Assembly (NCBI GenBank): GCA_017544745.1
Contig: JAFYDO010000132.1
Span: 1 to 6,092 of the forward strand
Length of the DNA stretch: 6,092 nt
Direction: 5' to 3'
Source of the DNA: Treponema sp.
GTDB taxonomy: Bacteria > Spirochaetota > Spirochaetia > Treponematales > Treponemataceae
Below the pieces are notes generated by a model. The model ran no database searches. It saw nothing but the letters and a program-made list of their open reading frames with translations, and had not been told where the DNA came from. The stretch's first letter is position 1. Every line of letters begins with the position of its first letter. This document shows, piece after piece, positions 1-6,092 of this stretch. The position numbers were made by a program, and so were the translations under genes.

Positions 1-791
1 GACGGAGTTACAACTGTAGAAACGGCATGGCCCCAGATACAGTCGCGCATCCATTCAACATAACAGTCGGAACCTTCTTTAGCGGCAACAACAAAACGCT
101 CGTAGCTTGACTTTGATTTTCCAAAGGCTTTGATAACTTCGATACCGTTTATGTATTCTACTGCGGTGTCGTTGAGGACCTTTGTTTTGTCCAGGGCATA
201 CTTAAAGCGTGCAGGACCATCACGGAGCATAAACATTACGCCAATAACTCCAATAGGCACAACCGCAAGACAGGCAAAGGCAAGACGAACATCAATTGTA
301 AAAAGATAAACTACAAGAGCAATTGAAAGAACGATGTTTGAAGTATATTCGGGAATCATGTGAGCAAGGGTTGTTTCCATGCTGTCGATTCGTTCAATCA
401 TAATATTCTTAAGGGAGCCCGACGGCATATCAAGGATTGTTCCAAGAGGCACGCGGGTAATTTTATCGCACATGCGCTTGCGGATATTTCCCAAAAGATT
501 GAAGGTTGCAACGTGGCTCATGCTTGTAGAAATTGCATGGAACAAAACATTGCCGCCCCAGAAGAGCGCTGTAATTCCACACTCACGCAGGTAGAGCTGC
601 CAGTCGCGGACTCCATCCATAAGCTGATGTACAATCTGTACAATTATAAAATACGGTGCAATACAGCACGCTACGCTTAAAAGGGCAAAGAACACACTCC
701 AAAGGTATGGCCCTTTTTTTTCACCTGCAAAATCGAATATCCAGCCGACGAGGCCTTTTTTTGCAGGAGCTTTTGGTTTTTTAGATGACAT
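1..791 (-). CDS. ABC transporter, exporter-fold permease domain (partial; YbtPQ/IrtAB-like)
   Basis: The first 263 residues of a membrane ABC transporter are visible; the rest, including any ATP-binding domain, lies beyond the left edge. The protein starts with a Lys-rich cytoplasmic tail (MSSKKPKAPAKK). Hydrophobic spans follow at about 29-51, 71-90 and a pair at about 149-185. The stretch from SHVATF (about residue 92) through NIRKRM to RVPLG, then PSGSLK (about 123-128) and AHMIPE (143-148), resembles the permease of exporter-fold half transporters such as YbtP/YbtQ and IrtA/IrtB, which import metal-siderophores, and related drug exporters. The substrate cannot be decided from this part. 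The ATG at 789-791 is preceded by AGGAG with a 5-base gap. It lies 81 bp after the AraC gene and has its own promoter with two palindromic operators. Half transporters of this kind often occur as adjacent pairs, so a partner gene may follow to the left. Assignment to the ABC permease family is firm; the siderophore link is inference. Confidence 0.85.
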   Translation of the reverse strand, partial: MSSKKPKAPAKKGLVGWIFDFAGEKKGPYLWSVFFALLSVACCIAPYFIIVQIVHQLMDGVRDWQLYLRECGITALFWGGNVLFHAISTSMSHVATFNLLGNIRKRMCDKITRVPLGTILDMPSGSLKNIMIERIDSMETTLAHMIPEYTSNIVLSIALVVYLFTIDVRLAFACLAVVPIGVIGVMFMLRDGPARFKYALDKTKVLNDTAVEYINGIEVIKAFGKSKSSYERFVVAAKEGSDCYVEWMRDCIWGHAVSTVVTP

Positions 792-796
792 ATTTA

Positions 797-801
797 CTCC
801 T
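797..801 (-). promoter_or_regulatory. Ribosome binding site of the ABC transporter gene
   Basis: AGGAG on the minus strand, five bases before the ATG at 791. It fixes this start codon. Confidence 0.8.
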
Positions 802-803
802 AT

Positions 804-819
804 GTTAGTCTTGGCTAAC
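804..819. promoter_or_regulatory. Palindromic operator copy 1 (ABC promoter, downstream site)
   Basis: GTTAGTCTTGGCTAAC matches the 16-bp palindrome GTTAGTNNNNACTAAC with one mismatch. It begins a few bases after the predicted start of the ABC transcript (about 822, minus strand), where a bound protein would block initiation or clearance. It lies 45 bp from copy 2, close to four DNA turns, so the two sites would face the same side of the helix. Confidence 0.7.
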
Positions 820-828
820 ATTGAAAAC

Positions 829-857
829 ATATTATTTATGCGCAAGTGGTTAGTCAA
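829..857 (-). promoter_or_regulatory. Sigma70-like promoter of the ABC transporter
   Basis: On the minus strand, -35 TTGACT lies at 852-857 and -10 TAATAT at 829-834, with a 17-bp spacer. The -35 box lies wholly inside operator copy 2, and operator copy 1 follows the -10 at the transcript start. The arrangement suggests tight repression. It also means the ABC gene has its own promoter rather than depending only on read-through from the MATE-AraC unit. Confidence 0.7.
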
Positions 858-864
858 GACTAAC
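849..864. promoter_or_regulatory. Palindromic operator copy 2 (over the ABC -35 box)
   Basis: GTTAGTCAAGACTAAC is a perfect inverted repeat: 7-bp arms (GTTAGTC/GACTAAC) around AA. It contains the -35 box of the ABC promoter. It is the most symmetrical of the five copies in the window. Confidence 0.75.
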
Positions 865-872
865 TTGTATAA

Positions 873-1874
873 TTATTTTCTCCGCCAGTTTTTTGGCAGG
901 ATACCTTCACTTTTTTTAAACACTTCAGAAAACTTGCTTGCATTTGCATAACCGCAGCGACCAGCAATTTCTGTAATAGAAAGTTGCGTAGAAACAAGCA
1001 GATTTTTTGCCAGCTGGAGACGGGCCTTGGTTCTGTATTCATTTATTGTAAGTCCGTACATTTCCTTAAAAACTTTTTGCATAGTTGTACGGTTTAAGTT
1101 TACCTTTACGGCAAGCTCTTCTATGCTTATTTCATTTTCAAGATTTGAATTTATTATGCGACGGACATTCTGAACTTTGCGACCAGTTGAACCGCTGAAA
1201 TAAAGATCTGTGTCGTTGCGGCGTTCACTCCGTTCAAGAGCATCGCTGGAGTTAAACCTTCTCATTAAAAGAAGAATTGCATGAACAACCGCAAGCTTTG
1301 TTGCATGTTTAGAAAAGCTATCAGGAAGTTTAATCATTTCTAAAAACAGTTTTTCAAGAAACTCTCCACAGGGGAAAGCAACTGCACTTTCAGTTTTTCT
1401 TATTTCATTAAAAAAATTAGTTAAAGAAAAATCTGTTGTGCCGCAAAACTCGTTCAGAAAATCAACCGTGTCCAGGGGAAAAAGAATAATGCTTATGCAG
1501 TTCATTCCGCTTTTCCCAAGCATCGATTTTTTGACAGCGGTCCTTGTATTAAAAATCATGACATCACCTTTTTCGCCACTAACAAATTTTCTGTTTTGCA
1601 GTTCAAACTCACCGTGACCTTCTACAATGTACATAATTTCAAGACCGTCAACGTCCTTTTTTTCTTCCTGATAATCAGGGTTATAATATTCGAGCTCTGA
1701 ATAGACGAGTTCTATCCCTTTGGCAATATGAGTATGCTTCATAATTCCTTCGCCAATAGGATCATTCAGCCTGTAGATTTCTTCACTTTCTCGCTGGCTT
1801 ATTAAATCCATAAAAGAAAGAAAAATCTTTTCTGCCGGCATTTTTTTGATTTCTGATAGAAGCTCGTCTTTCAT
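873..1874 (-). CDS. AraC-family transcriptional regulator
   Basis: A 333-residue DNA-binding regulator. The C-terminal hundred residues (about 232-333) form the double helix-turn-helix of AraC/XylS proteins. The first helix-turn-helix is around ISIEELAVKVNLNRTTMQKV (about 249-268). The second, around LSITEIAGRCGYANASKFSE, leads into the family's closing segment (FKKSEGILPKNWR). The N-terminal part has a cupin-like pattern (residues about 70-110: GLEIMYIVEGHGEFEL, then GEKGDVMIFN), probably the effector-sensing domain. The general style recalls PchR/YbtA-type regulators that control siderophore or drug transporters; this is inference, and no effector can be named. It follows the MATE gene after 3 bp and has only a weak AGAGAG upstream, so it is probably co-transcribed with MATE and translationally coupled. 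That would place it under the MATE promoter, which carries AraC-like direct repeats, implying autoregulation. The ABC transporter gene lies downstream. Confidence 0.92.
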   Translation of the reverse strand: MKDELLSEIKKMPAEKIFLSFMDLISQRESEEIYRLNDPIGEGIMKHTHIAKGIELVYSELEYYNPDYQEEKKDVDGLEIMYIVEGHGEFELQNRKFVSGEKGDVMIFNTRTAVKKSMLGKSGMNCISIILFPLDTVDFLNEFCGTTDFSLTNFFNEIRKTESAVAFPCGEFLEKLFLEMIKLPDSFSKHATKLAVVHAILLLMRRFNSSDALERSERRNDTDLYFSGSTGRKVQNVRRIINSNLENEISIEELAVKVNLNRTTMQKVFKEMYGLTINEYRTKARLQLAKNLLVSTQLSITEIAGRCGYANASKFSEVFKKSEGILPKNWRRK

Positions 1875-1877
1875 AAT

Positions 1878-3233
1878 TTATGCTCTCTTAAAGCCTGCAA
1901 ATGCCTTTATCATCAGAATAATTGCAAGTACAAGTACAACAAGGTCAGTTACCAGCTGTGCGTAGAAAACACCCTGAACGCCAAGTCCTGCAAGGTGTGG
2001 TAAAAGAATTACAAGCGGCAGGAACAAAACAAGCTGTCTTGCAAGAGCCAGAACAGAAGCTCCACCGGCCTTTCCAATTGCCTGGAAGAATGTGATTGAA
2101 AGAATCAGAACTCCGTAGCAGATGTAGGCACCAAAGATAACGCGAAGCATTGGAGCACCAACTTCTACAATGGCAGCATCTGTAATGAACATTGAAAGCA
2201 TTTTTACAGGGAAGCACATAATTGGAATATAGAAGAGCAAAGCTACAACAGTTGCCGAAATCATAAAGGTGCGGGTAAAGGCGCCAACGCGGTCAAAACG
2301 TTTTGCTCCGTAGTTTGTTCCAATTGCAGGCTGGAAGCCCTGGCTGATTCCCCACAGAGGAATAAATGCAAAGGCCTGAAGACTGAGCGCTGCACCAAGA
2401 ATTGTCTGCCATTCGCTGCCACCCCATTTAGCGGCTGTGTTGTAAAGGATTGTCTGCTGAACCATAGACATTACCTGCATAAGCATTGCAGAAACCCCTA
2501 CGCTCAAAACAGGTTTTACAAGCTTACCTTCAAAGCGGATTTTGTGAATGCGTACAGTGTCGCTCTTCTTAATGAAGTAGAAGAAGGACATGCACATCAA
2601 AACAAATTGAGAAATGATTGTTGCAAAGGCAGCGCCAAGTACACCATTTTCTGCACCAAAAACCTTGATCAGAATCGGGTCAAGGATGATGTTGAGAATA
2701 GCACTTGTTGCCATAATAATCATTGCTTTTTTGAGTTTGCCTTCGCCTCGCATAATCATGTTTGTAGACTGACCAAGGTTTACAAAAAGTGAACCACAGA
2801 AAACAATACGAAGATAACGTACTGCCTGATCAAGAACTTCGCCTTCTGCTCCTGCAAGAGTGAGAAGCTGGCGGGTAAAAATCAAACCTACAACAATTAC
2901 GATTGTAGAAAGAACTGTTACAAAAGAAATAAGGTTTCCCATTATGCGGTCAACGGTTTCTTTATCACGTTCACCAATTGCACGGGAAAGAACAGATGCG
3001 GAACCCTGCCCTATTAAAGTTGCAATTCCGCTGTTGATGAGAGTAAAAGGATAAGAAACCTTTACTGCAGTCATTGCAACCGGTCCAACCATCTGACCAA
3101 CAAAAACGGCATCCATAAAATTATAGAGCCCTATAACAACCATACCGAGCACTGCCGGTACACTCAGAGTGAGCATTGTCTTAAACACATTTCCGCTAAC
3201 AAGCATTTCGCGGGTGTCCTGCTTATCACTCAT
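1878..3233 (-). CDS. MATE-family multidrug/toxin efflux transporter
   Basis: A 451-residue polytopic inner-membrane protein of normal MATE length (about 12 helices in two six-helix halves). Family signs include the opening helix LSVPAVLGMVVIGLYNFMDAVFVGQ (about 23-47; the first 20 residues are diagnostic), the segment NMIMRGEGKLKKAM (about 158-171), the LDPILIKVFGAENGVLGAA region following it, and the second-half motif GISQGFQPAIGTNYGA. It most resembles the MepA/DinF side of the family, which exports drugs or other cationic compounds using Na+ or H+ gradients; substrate and coupling ion are not visible. The start at 3231-3233 is supported by GGAGGT at 3238-3243. It is the first gene of a unit with the AraC regulator, driven by a promoter carrying a palindromic operator and two AraC-like direct repeats. 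The frame is intact. Confidence 0.93.
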   Translation of the reverse strand: MSDKQDTREMLVSGNVFKTMLTLSVPAVLGMVVIGLYNFMDAVFVGQMVGPVAMTAVKVSYPFTLINSGIATLIGQGSASVLSRAIGERDKETVDRIMGNLISFVTVLSTIVIVVGLIFTRQLLTLAGAEGEVLDQAVRYLRIVFCGSLFVNLGQSTNMIMRGEGKLKKAMIIMATSAILNIILDPILIKVFGAENGVLGAAFATIISQFVLMCMSFFYFIKKSDTVRIHKIRFEGKLVKPVLSVGVSAMLMQVMSMVQQTILYNTAAKWGGSEWQTILGAALSLQAFAFIPLWGISQGFQPAIGTNYGAKRFDRVGAFTRTFMISATVVALLFYIPIMCFPVKMLSMFITDAAIVEVGAPMLRVIFGAYICYGVLILSITFFQAIGKAGGASVLALARQLVLFLPLVILLPHLAGLGVQGVFYAQLVTDLVVLVLAIILMIKAFAGFKRA

Positions 3234-3237
3234 ACTA

Positions 3238-3243
3238 ACCTCC
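3238..3243 (-). promoter_or_regulatory. Ribosome binding site of the MATE gene
   Basis: GGAGGT on the minus strand, four bases before the ATG at 3233. It is a near-perfect Shine-Dalgarno sequence and sets the start. Confidence 0.85.
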
Positions 3244-3262
3244 AGAATATTTTTTATATCGT

Positions 3263-3278
3263 GTTAGTCTAAACTAAC
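3263..3278. promoter_or_regulatory. Palindromic operator copy 3 (MATE promoter)
   Basis: GTTAGTCTAAACTAAC: arms GTTAGT/ACTAAC are perfect around CTAA. It lies immediately after the MATE -10 box and covers the predicted transcript start (about 3275), a classical repressor position. Confidence 0.72.
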
Positions 3279-3281
3279 AAG

Positions 3282-3311
3282 AATATAATACAAACAGCAA
3301 CGCTTTGTCAC
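3282..3311 (-). promoter_or_regulatory. Promoter of the MATE-AraC operon
   Basis: On the minus strand, -35 GTGACA is at 3306-3311 and -10 TATATT at 3282-3287, with an 18-bp spacer; an overlapping TATTAT at 3285-3290 is an alternative -10. The -35 departs from TTGACA in one base. A direct repeat abuts it upstream and a palindrome covers the start site, suggesting both activation and repression. Confidence 0.6.
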
Positions 3312-3345
3312 TACTCCAAGTGGCAAAAAATACTCCAAATTGCAA
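3312..3345 (-). repeat. Two AraC-like direct repeats upstream of the MATE -35 box
   Basis: On the minus strand, TTGCAATTTGGAGTA (3331-3345) and TTGCCACTTGGAGTA (3312-3326) match at 13 of 15 positions and are 19 bp apart, about two helical turns. The nearer copy abuts the -35 box. Tandem sites in this position are typical for AraC-family activators contacting RNA polymerase. The AraC protein encoded by this operon is the natural candidate. The motif does not recur upstream of the ABC promoter. Confidence 0.6.
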
Positions 3346-3363
3346 TTTAATTTTCATAAAATG

Positions 3364-3392
3364 TTGACCGGAAGGCGGATTTTTGCGATAAT
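3364..3392 (+). promoter_or_regulatory. Strong sigma70-like promoter of mntP
   Basis: TTGACC (3364-3369) and GATAAT (3387-3392) are separated by 17 bp, with a TG one base before the -10 (extended -10). Transcription would start near 3399, giving a leader of about 115 bases that carries the manganese riboswitch. It has no copy of the palindromic operator seen at the other three promoters. Confidence 0.75.
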
Positions 3393-3410
3393 TTAAGAAC
3401 ATTTTCTAAT

Positions 3411-3502
3411 AACTTCCATGGGGGAGTAGCGGGCGCCTTGTGCGTGACAAGTCAACATACTGGTGAAAACCTGGCTTGTGTTAAATTGCGAGACTCATGA
3501 CT
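3411..3502 (+). ncRNA. yybP-ykoY manganese riboswitch in the mntP leader
   Basis: The leader has the two conserved loop signatures of the yybP-ykoY aptamer: GGGGAGTAG at 3421-3429 and GCGAGACT at 3488-3495, closed by a short P1 helix (CATG 3417-3420 with CATG 3496-3499). Between them are the typical GTCAACATAC segment (3451-3460), a stem ACAAG/CTTGT (3447-3451 with 3475-3479), and an inner hairpin GGT/ACC capped by GAAA (3462-3471). This class binds Mn2+ where the two loops dock and switches on manganese exporters. It sits directly before mntP, which confirms the call. The aptamer's 3' side ends within a few bases of the ribosome binding site and no terminator hairpin with a T run separates them, so control is probably at translation initiation. 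Confidence 0.9.
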
Positions 3503-3507
3503 AAGGA
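3503..3507 (+). promoter_or_regulatory. Ribosome binding site of mntP, next to the riboswitch
   Basis: AAGGA, eight bases before the ATG at 3516. It begins only a few bases after the riboswitch closing helix (3496-3499), so aptamer folding can plausibly expose or hide it. Confidence 0.75.
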
Positions 3508-3515
3508 CTCTTACT

Positions 3516-4118
3516 ATGGAATGGAACCTTATCTTTTTTGTAAACAGCGTTCTGCTTGGCGTTGGTCTTGCCATGGACGCTTTTTCTGTCTCTATTGCTA
3601 ACGCTCTGAACGAAACCCAGATGAAAAAAAGCCGCATGTGTTTTATTGCGGGTGTTTATGCGTTTTTTCAGTTTGCCATGCCAATGATTGGCTGGATTTG
3701 TGTTCACACAATTGTTGAATTTTTTTCCAAGTTTGATGACTTTATCCCCTGGATTGCTCTTGCTCTGCTGCTTTGGATTGGCGGCAAGATGATTTGGGAA
3801 GCGCTGCATCCGGATGCAGAAGAGGAGAAGGCAGCAGAAGAAGCTGCTGCAAAATTGACTTTTGCCACGCTTATGATTCAGGGAGTTGCAACTTCAATTG
3901 ACGCGCTTTCGGTTGGTTTCACCATTGCAGATTATGGTTTACTGATGGCCTTTGTTGCTTCACTGATTATTGCCGTTGTGACTTTTGCAATCTGCATGAC
4001 AGGTCTTTTAATTGGCAAAAAAGCAGGCGAAAAACTTGGTTCCAAAGCAACCCTTCTTGGCGGAATTATTCTTGTTGGCATTGGAATTGAGATTTTTGTG
4101 AAGGGTGTGTTCTTTTAA
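3516..4118 (+). CDS. mntP: Manganese efflux pump MntP
   Basis: A 200-residue inner-membrane protein, slightly longer than the usual about 190, which exports Mn2+ and protects against manganese excess. It shows the inverted duplication of the family: the first half has LAMDAFSVS (18-26) with Asp21, and the second has ATSIDALSVG (125-134) with Asp129. These acidic residues lie in membrane helices and are thought to coordinate the metal. Other family marks are FQFAMPMIGW (51-60) and WIGGKMIWE (87-95). A charged loop rich in Glu, Lys and Ala (about 97-113) links the halves and is a little long. The last helix ends GIGIEIFVKG. A Mn2+ riboswitch and strong promoter upstream confirm the role. Its stop codon overlaps the end of the convergent HXXEE gene. 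The MATE gene upstream is divergent and separately regulated. Confidence 0.96.
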   Translation: MEWNLIFFVNSVLLGVGLAMDAFSVSIANALNETQMKKSRMCFIAGVYAFFQFAMPMIGWICVHTIVEFFSKFDDFIPWIALALLLWIGGKMIWEALHPDAEEEKAAEEAAAKLTFATLMIQGVATSIDALSVGFTIADYGLLMAFVASLIIAVVTFAICMTGLLIGKKAGEKLGSKATLLGGIILVGIGIEIFVKGVFF

Positions 4119-4627
4119 TTCTGTGTTTTCTTTGTAAACCATCCCATCAATTTCTGTGCAATAAGAATATTTATAAAAACCAGTATTGCTCCAAGGGCCA
4201 TAAACGCACCAGCAAACAGCGCAGAGTCTTGAATACACAAAATACATTTACAGATAATCAGCGTATTAATCGGCAGGCAAATCAAGCTTGTAATACAGGC
4301 CGGAATGTAGCGGCGGTAAATACTTACCTGAATAAGATGTACAAAAAAGTGAAGGTCACAGCCAAGAAATGCACCAAGCCAGATATACCATAAAAAATTC
4401 AGGTCTATAAAATATGCCAGCGCAGAAATTGCAATACACAAAATAAGCTCTTCGTAAACGGCAAGTGCAAAACCTTCAGTAGAAAAATTTTCATAGCGTC
4501 GGAGGAAAAAAGGAAAACGTTTCTGAAGCTCTGCCTCGTTCTGTCGAAGGAAAAACTTAAAGCCTATAATTTCTTCCATGTCGTGAAACATAAAGATAAT
4601 TGGAAAAAGCCAGACGTATTCTTTCAT
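4115..4627 (-). CDS. HXXEE-motif membrane protein of unknown function
   Basis: A 170-residue predicted integral membrane protein. Its N-terminal hydrophobic stretch contains HDMEE (15-19), the motif that names the HXXEE domain family, whose function is unknown. Other potentially matching polar residues in or near membrane segments are YEELI (58-62) and HFFVH (93-97), followed by hydrophobic spans at about 108-132 and 137-157. The His/Glu set suggests metal binding or catalysis at the membrane, but this is inference only. I start it at the ATG at 4625-4627, because GGAGGT (4632-4637) lies five bases before it. An earlier in-frame ATG at 4637-4639 overlaps that ribosome binding site and has none of its own. 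It converges with mntP, overlapping by 4 bp, and is divergent from enolase, with a pair of hairpin repeats between. Confidence 0.82.
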   Translation of the reverse strand: MKEYVWLFPIIFMFHDMEEIIGFKFFLRQNEAELQKRFPFFLRRYENFSTEGFALAVYEELILCIAISALAYFIDLNFLWYIWLGAFLGCDLHFFVHLIQVSIYRRYIPACITSLICLPINTLIICKCILCIQDSALFAGAFMALGAILVFINILIAQKLMGWFTKKTQN

Positions 4628-4631
4628 AAGT

Positions 4632-4637
4632 ACCTCC
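4632..4637 (-). promoter_or_regulatory. Ribosome binding site that decides the HXXEE gene start
   Basis: GGAGGT on the minus strand, four bases before the ATG at 4627. It overlaps the upstream in-frame ATG (4637-4639), so the shorter 170-residue protein is the likely product rather than a 174-residue form. Confidence 0.8.
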
Positions 4638-4647
4638 ATTTATCAAA

Positions 4648-4715
4648 GTCATGCTGAACTTGTTTCAGCATCTATTCTTTTCAATATACAGATTCCGAAA
4701 CAAGTTCGGAATGAC
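4648..4715. repeat. REPIN-like pair of inverted hairpin repeats
   Basis: Two 26-bp units, 4648-4673 (plus) and 4690-4715 (minus), face each other across 16 bp. They share 22 of 26 bases when aligned in the same orientation. Each folds alone: ATGCTGAA (4651-4658) with TTCAGCAT (4664-4671), loop CTTGT; and ATTCCGAA (4692-4699) with TTCGGAAT (4705-4712), loop ACAAG. The four differences are two compensated base pairs (G-C to T-A, T-A to C-G), so the hairpin itself is conserved. The unit outer ends, GTCAT and ATGAC, are also inverted. This is the form of REP/REPIN elements moved by a RAYT transposase, which is not in this window. It lies between the divergent HXXEE and enolase genes. Confidence 0.8.
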
Positions 4716-4738
4716 ATAGTAGTAGAATAATTTACACT

Positions 4739-4754
4739 GTTAGTATATACTAAT
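4739..4754. promoter_or_regulatory. Palindromic operator copy 4 (enolase promoter)
   Basis: GTTAGTATATACTAAT contains a perfect 14-bp palindrome (4740-4753) and matches GTTAGTNNNNACTAAC except for the last base. It overlaps the likely -10 box of enolase (TATACT, 4746-4751). Confidence 0.68.
4746..4751 (+). promoter_or_regulatory. Probable -10 box of the enolase promoter
   Basis: TATACT lies within operator copy 4 and would start transcription near 4758. No good -35 box lies 17 bp upstream (TAGAAT at 4723-4728 is poor); TTTACA at 4731-4736 is closer to consensus but badly spaced. The promoter location is therefore tentative. Confidence 0.35.
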
Positions 4755-4761
4755 TCAAATT

Positions 4762-6092
<1,331 letters not shown>

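Noticed and set aside
1..791. ABC transporter as a truncated pseudogene lacking its ATP-binding domain
   Set aside because: The frame is open to the window edge, so the missing part is simply outside the window.
877..902. Hairpin near the 3' end of the AraC gene (CTGCCA/TGGCGG on the minus strand) as a terminator
   Set aside because: The stem is short with a wobble pair, lies inside the coding region, and is not followed by a T run.
3234..3240. GGTTAGT beside the MATE start codon as a sixth operator
   Set aside because: It is only a half-site without a matching ACTAAC arm, and is explained by the ribosome binding site.
3501..3809. Open frame of 102 codons on the minus strand, antisense to mntP
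   Set aside because: It overlaps the leader and the well-supported mntP coding sequence, and its protein lacks any recognisable pattern.
4637..4639. Upstream in-frame ATG as the start of the HXXEE gene (174 residues)
   Set aside because: It overlaps the GGAGGT that serves the next ATG at 4627 and has no ribosome binding site of its own.
4648..4715. The repeat pair before enolase as a CRISPR array or a terminator
   Set aside because: There are only two units, they are inverted rather than direct, and neither lies after a gene end with a T run.

Overview
The window comes from a moderately AT-rich bacterium with clear Shine-Dalgarno sites (GGAGG, AAGGA, GAGGT) and sigma70-like promoters. The enolase is of the type shared by Bacteroidetes and gut or oral treponemes. 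The strong Shine-Dalgarno sites and -35/-10 boxes argue against Bacteroidetes, so a host-associated spirochaete (Treponema-like) is my best guess. This is an inference from composition and protein style, not a demonstrated assignment.

Layout: (1) 1-791, minus strand: N-terminal 263 residues of an exporter-fold ABC transporter, resembling the YbtPQ/IrtAB siderophore group, running off the left edge. (2) 873-1874, minus: AraC-family regulator. (3) 1878-3233, minus: MATE efflux protein, forming a two-gene unit with the AraC gene (3-bp gap). (4) 3234-3515: divergent control region with the MATE promoter, a pair of AraC-like direct repeats, a strong promoter, and a yybP-ykoY manganese riboswitch. 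(5) 3516-4118, plus: manganese exporter MntP. (6) 4115-4627, minus: small membrane protein with an HXXEE motif, convergent with mntP and overlapping it by 4 bp. (7) 4640-4803: a REPIN-like pair of inverted hairpin repeats, then the enolase control region. (8) 4804 to the right edge, plus: enolase, 429 residues visible and nearly complete.

The main unexplained signal is a 16-bp palindrome, GTTAGTNNNNACTAAC, present five times and only in three promoter regions: twice before the ABC transporter (one copy contains the -35 box, the other sits just past the predicted start), once at the predicted MATE/AraC transcription start, and twice before enolase. This looks like the operator of a repressor encoded elsewhere, tying two transport systems and their AraC regulator to a glycolytic enzyme. 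The MATE promoter also has two 15-bp direct repeats, 19 bp apart and abutting the -35 box, which is the usual layout for an AraC-type activator; the obvious candidate is the AraC protein of the same operon. The mntP gene is controlled separately, by its Mn2+ riboswitch.
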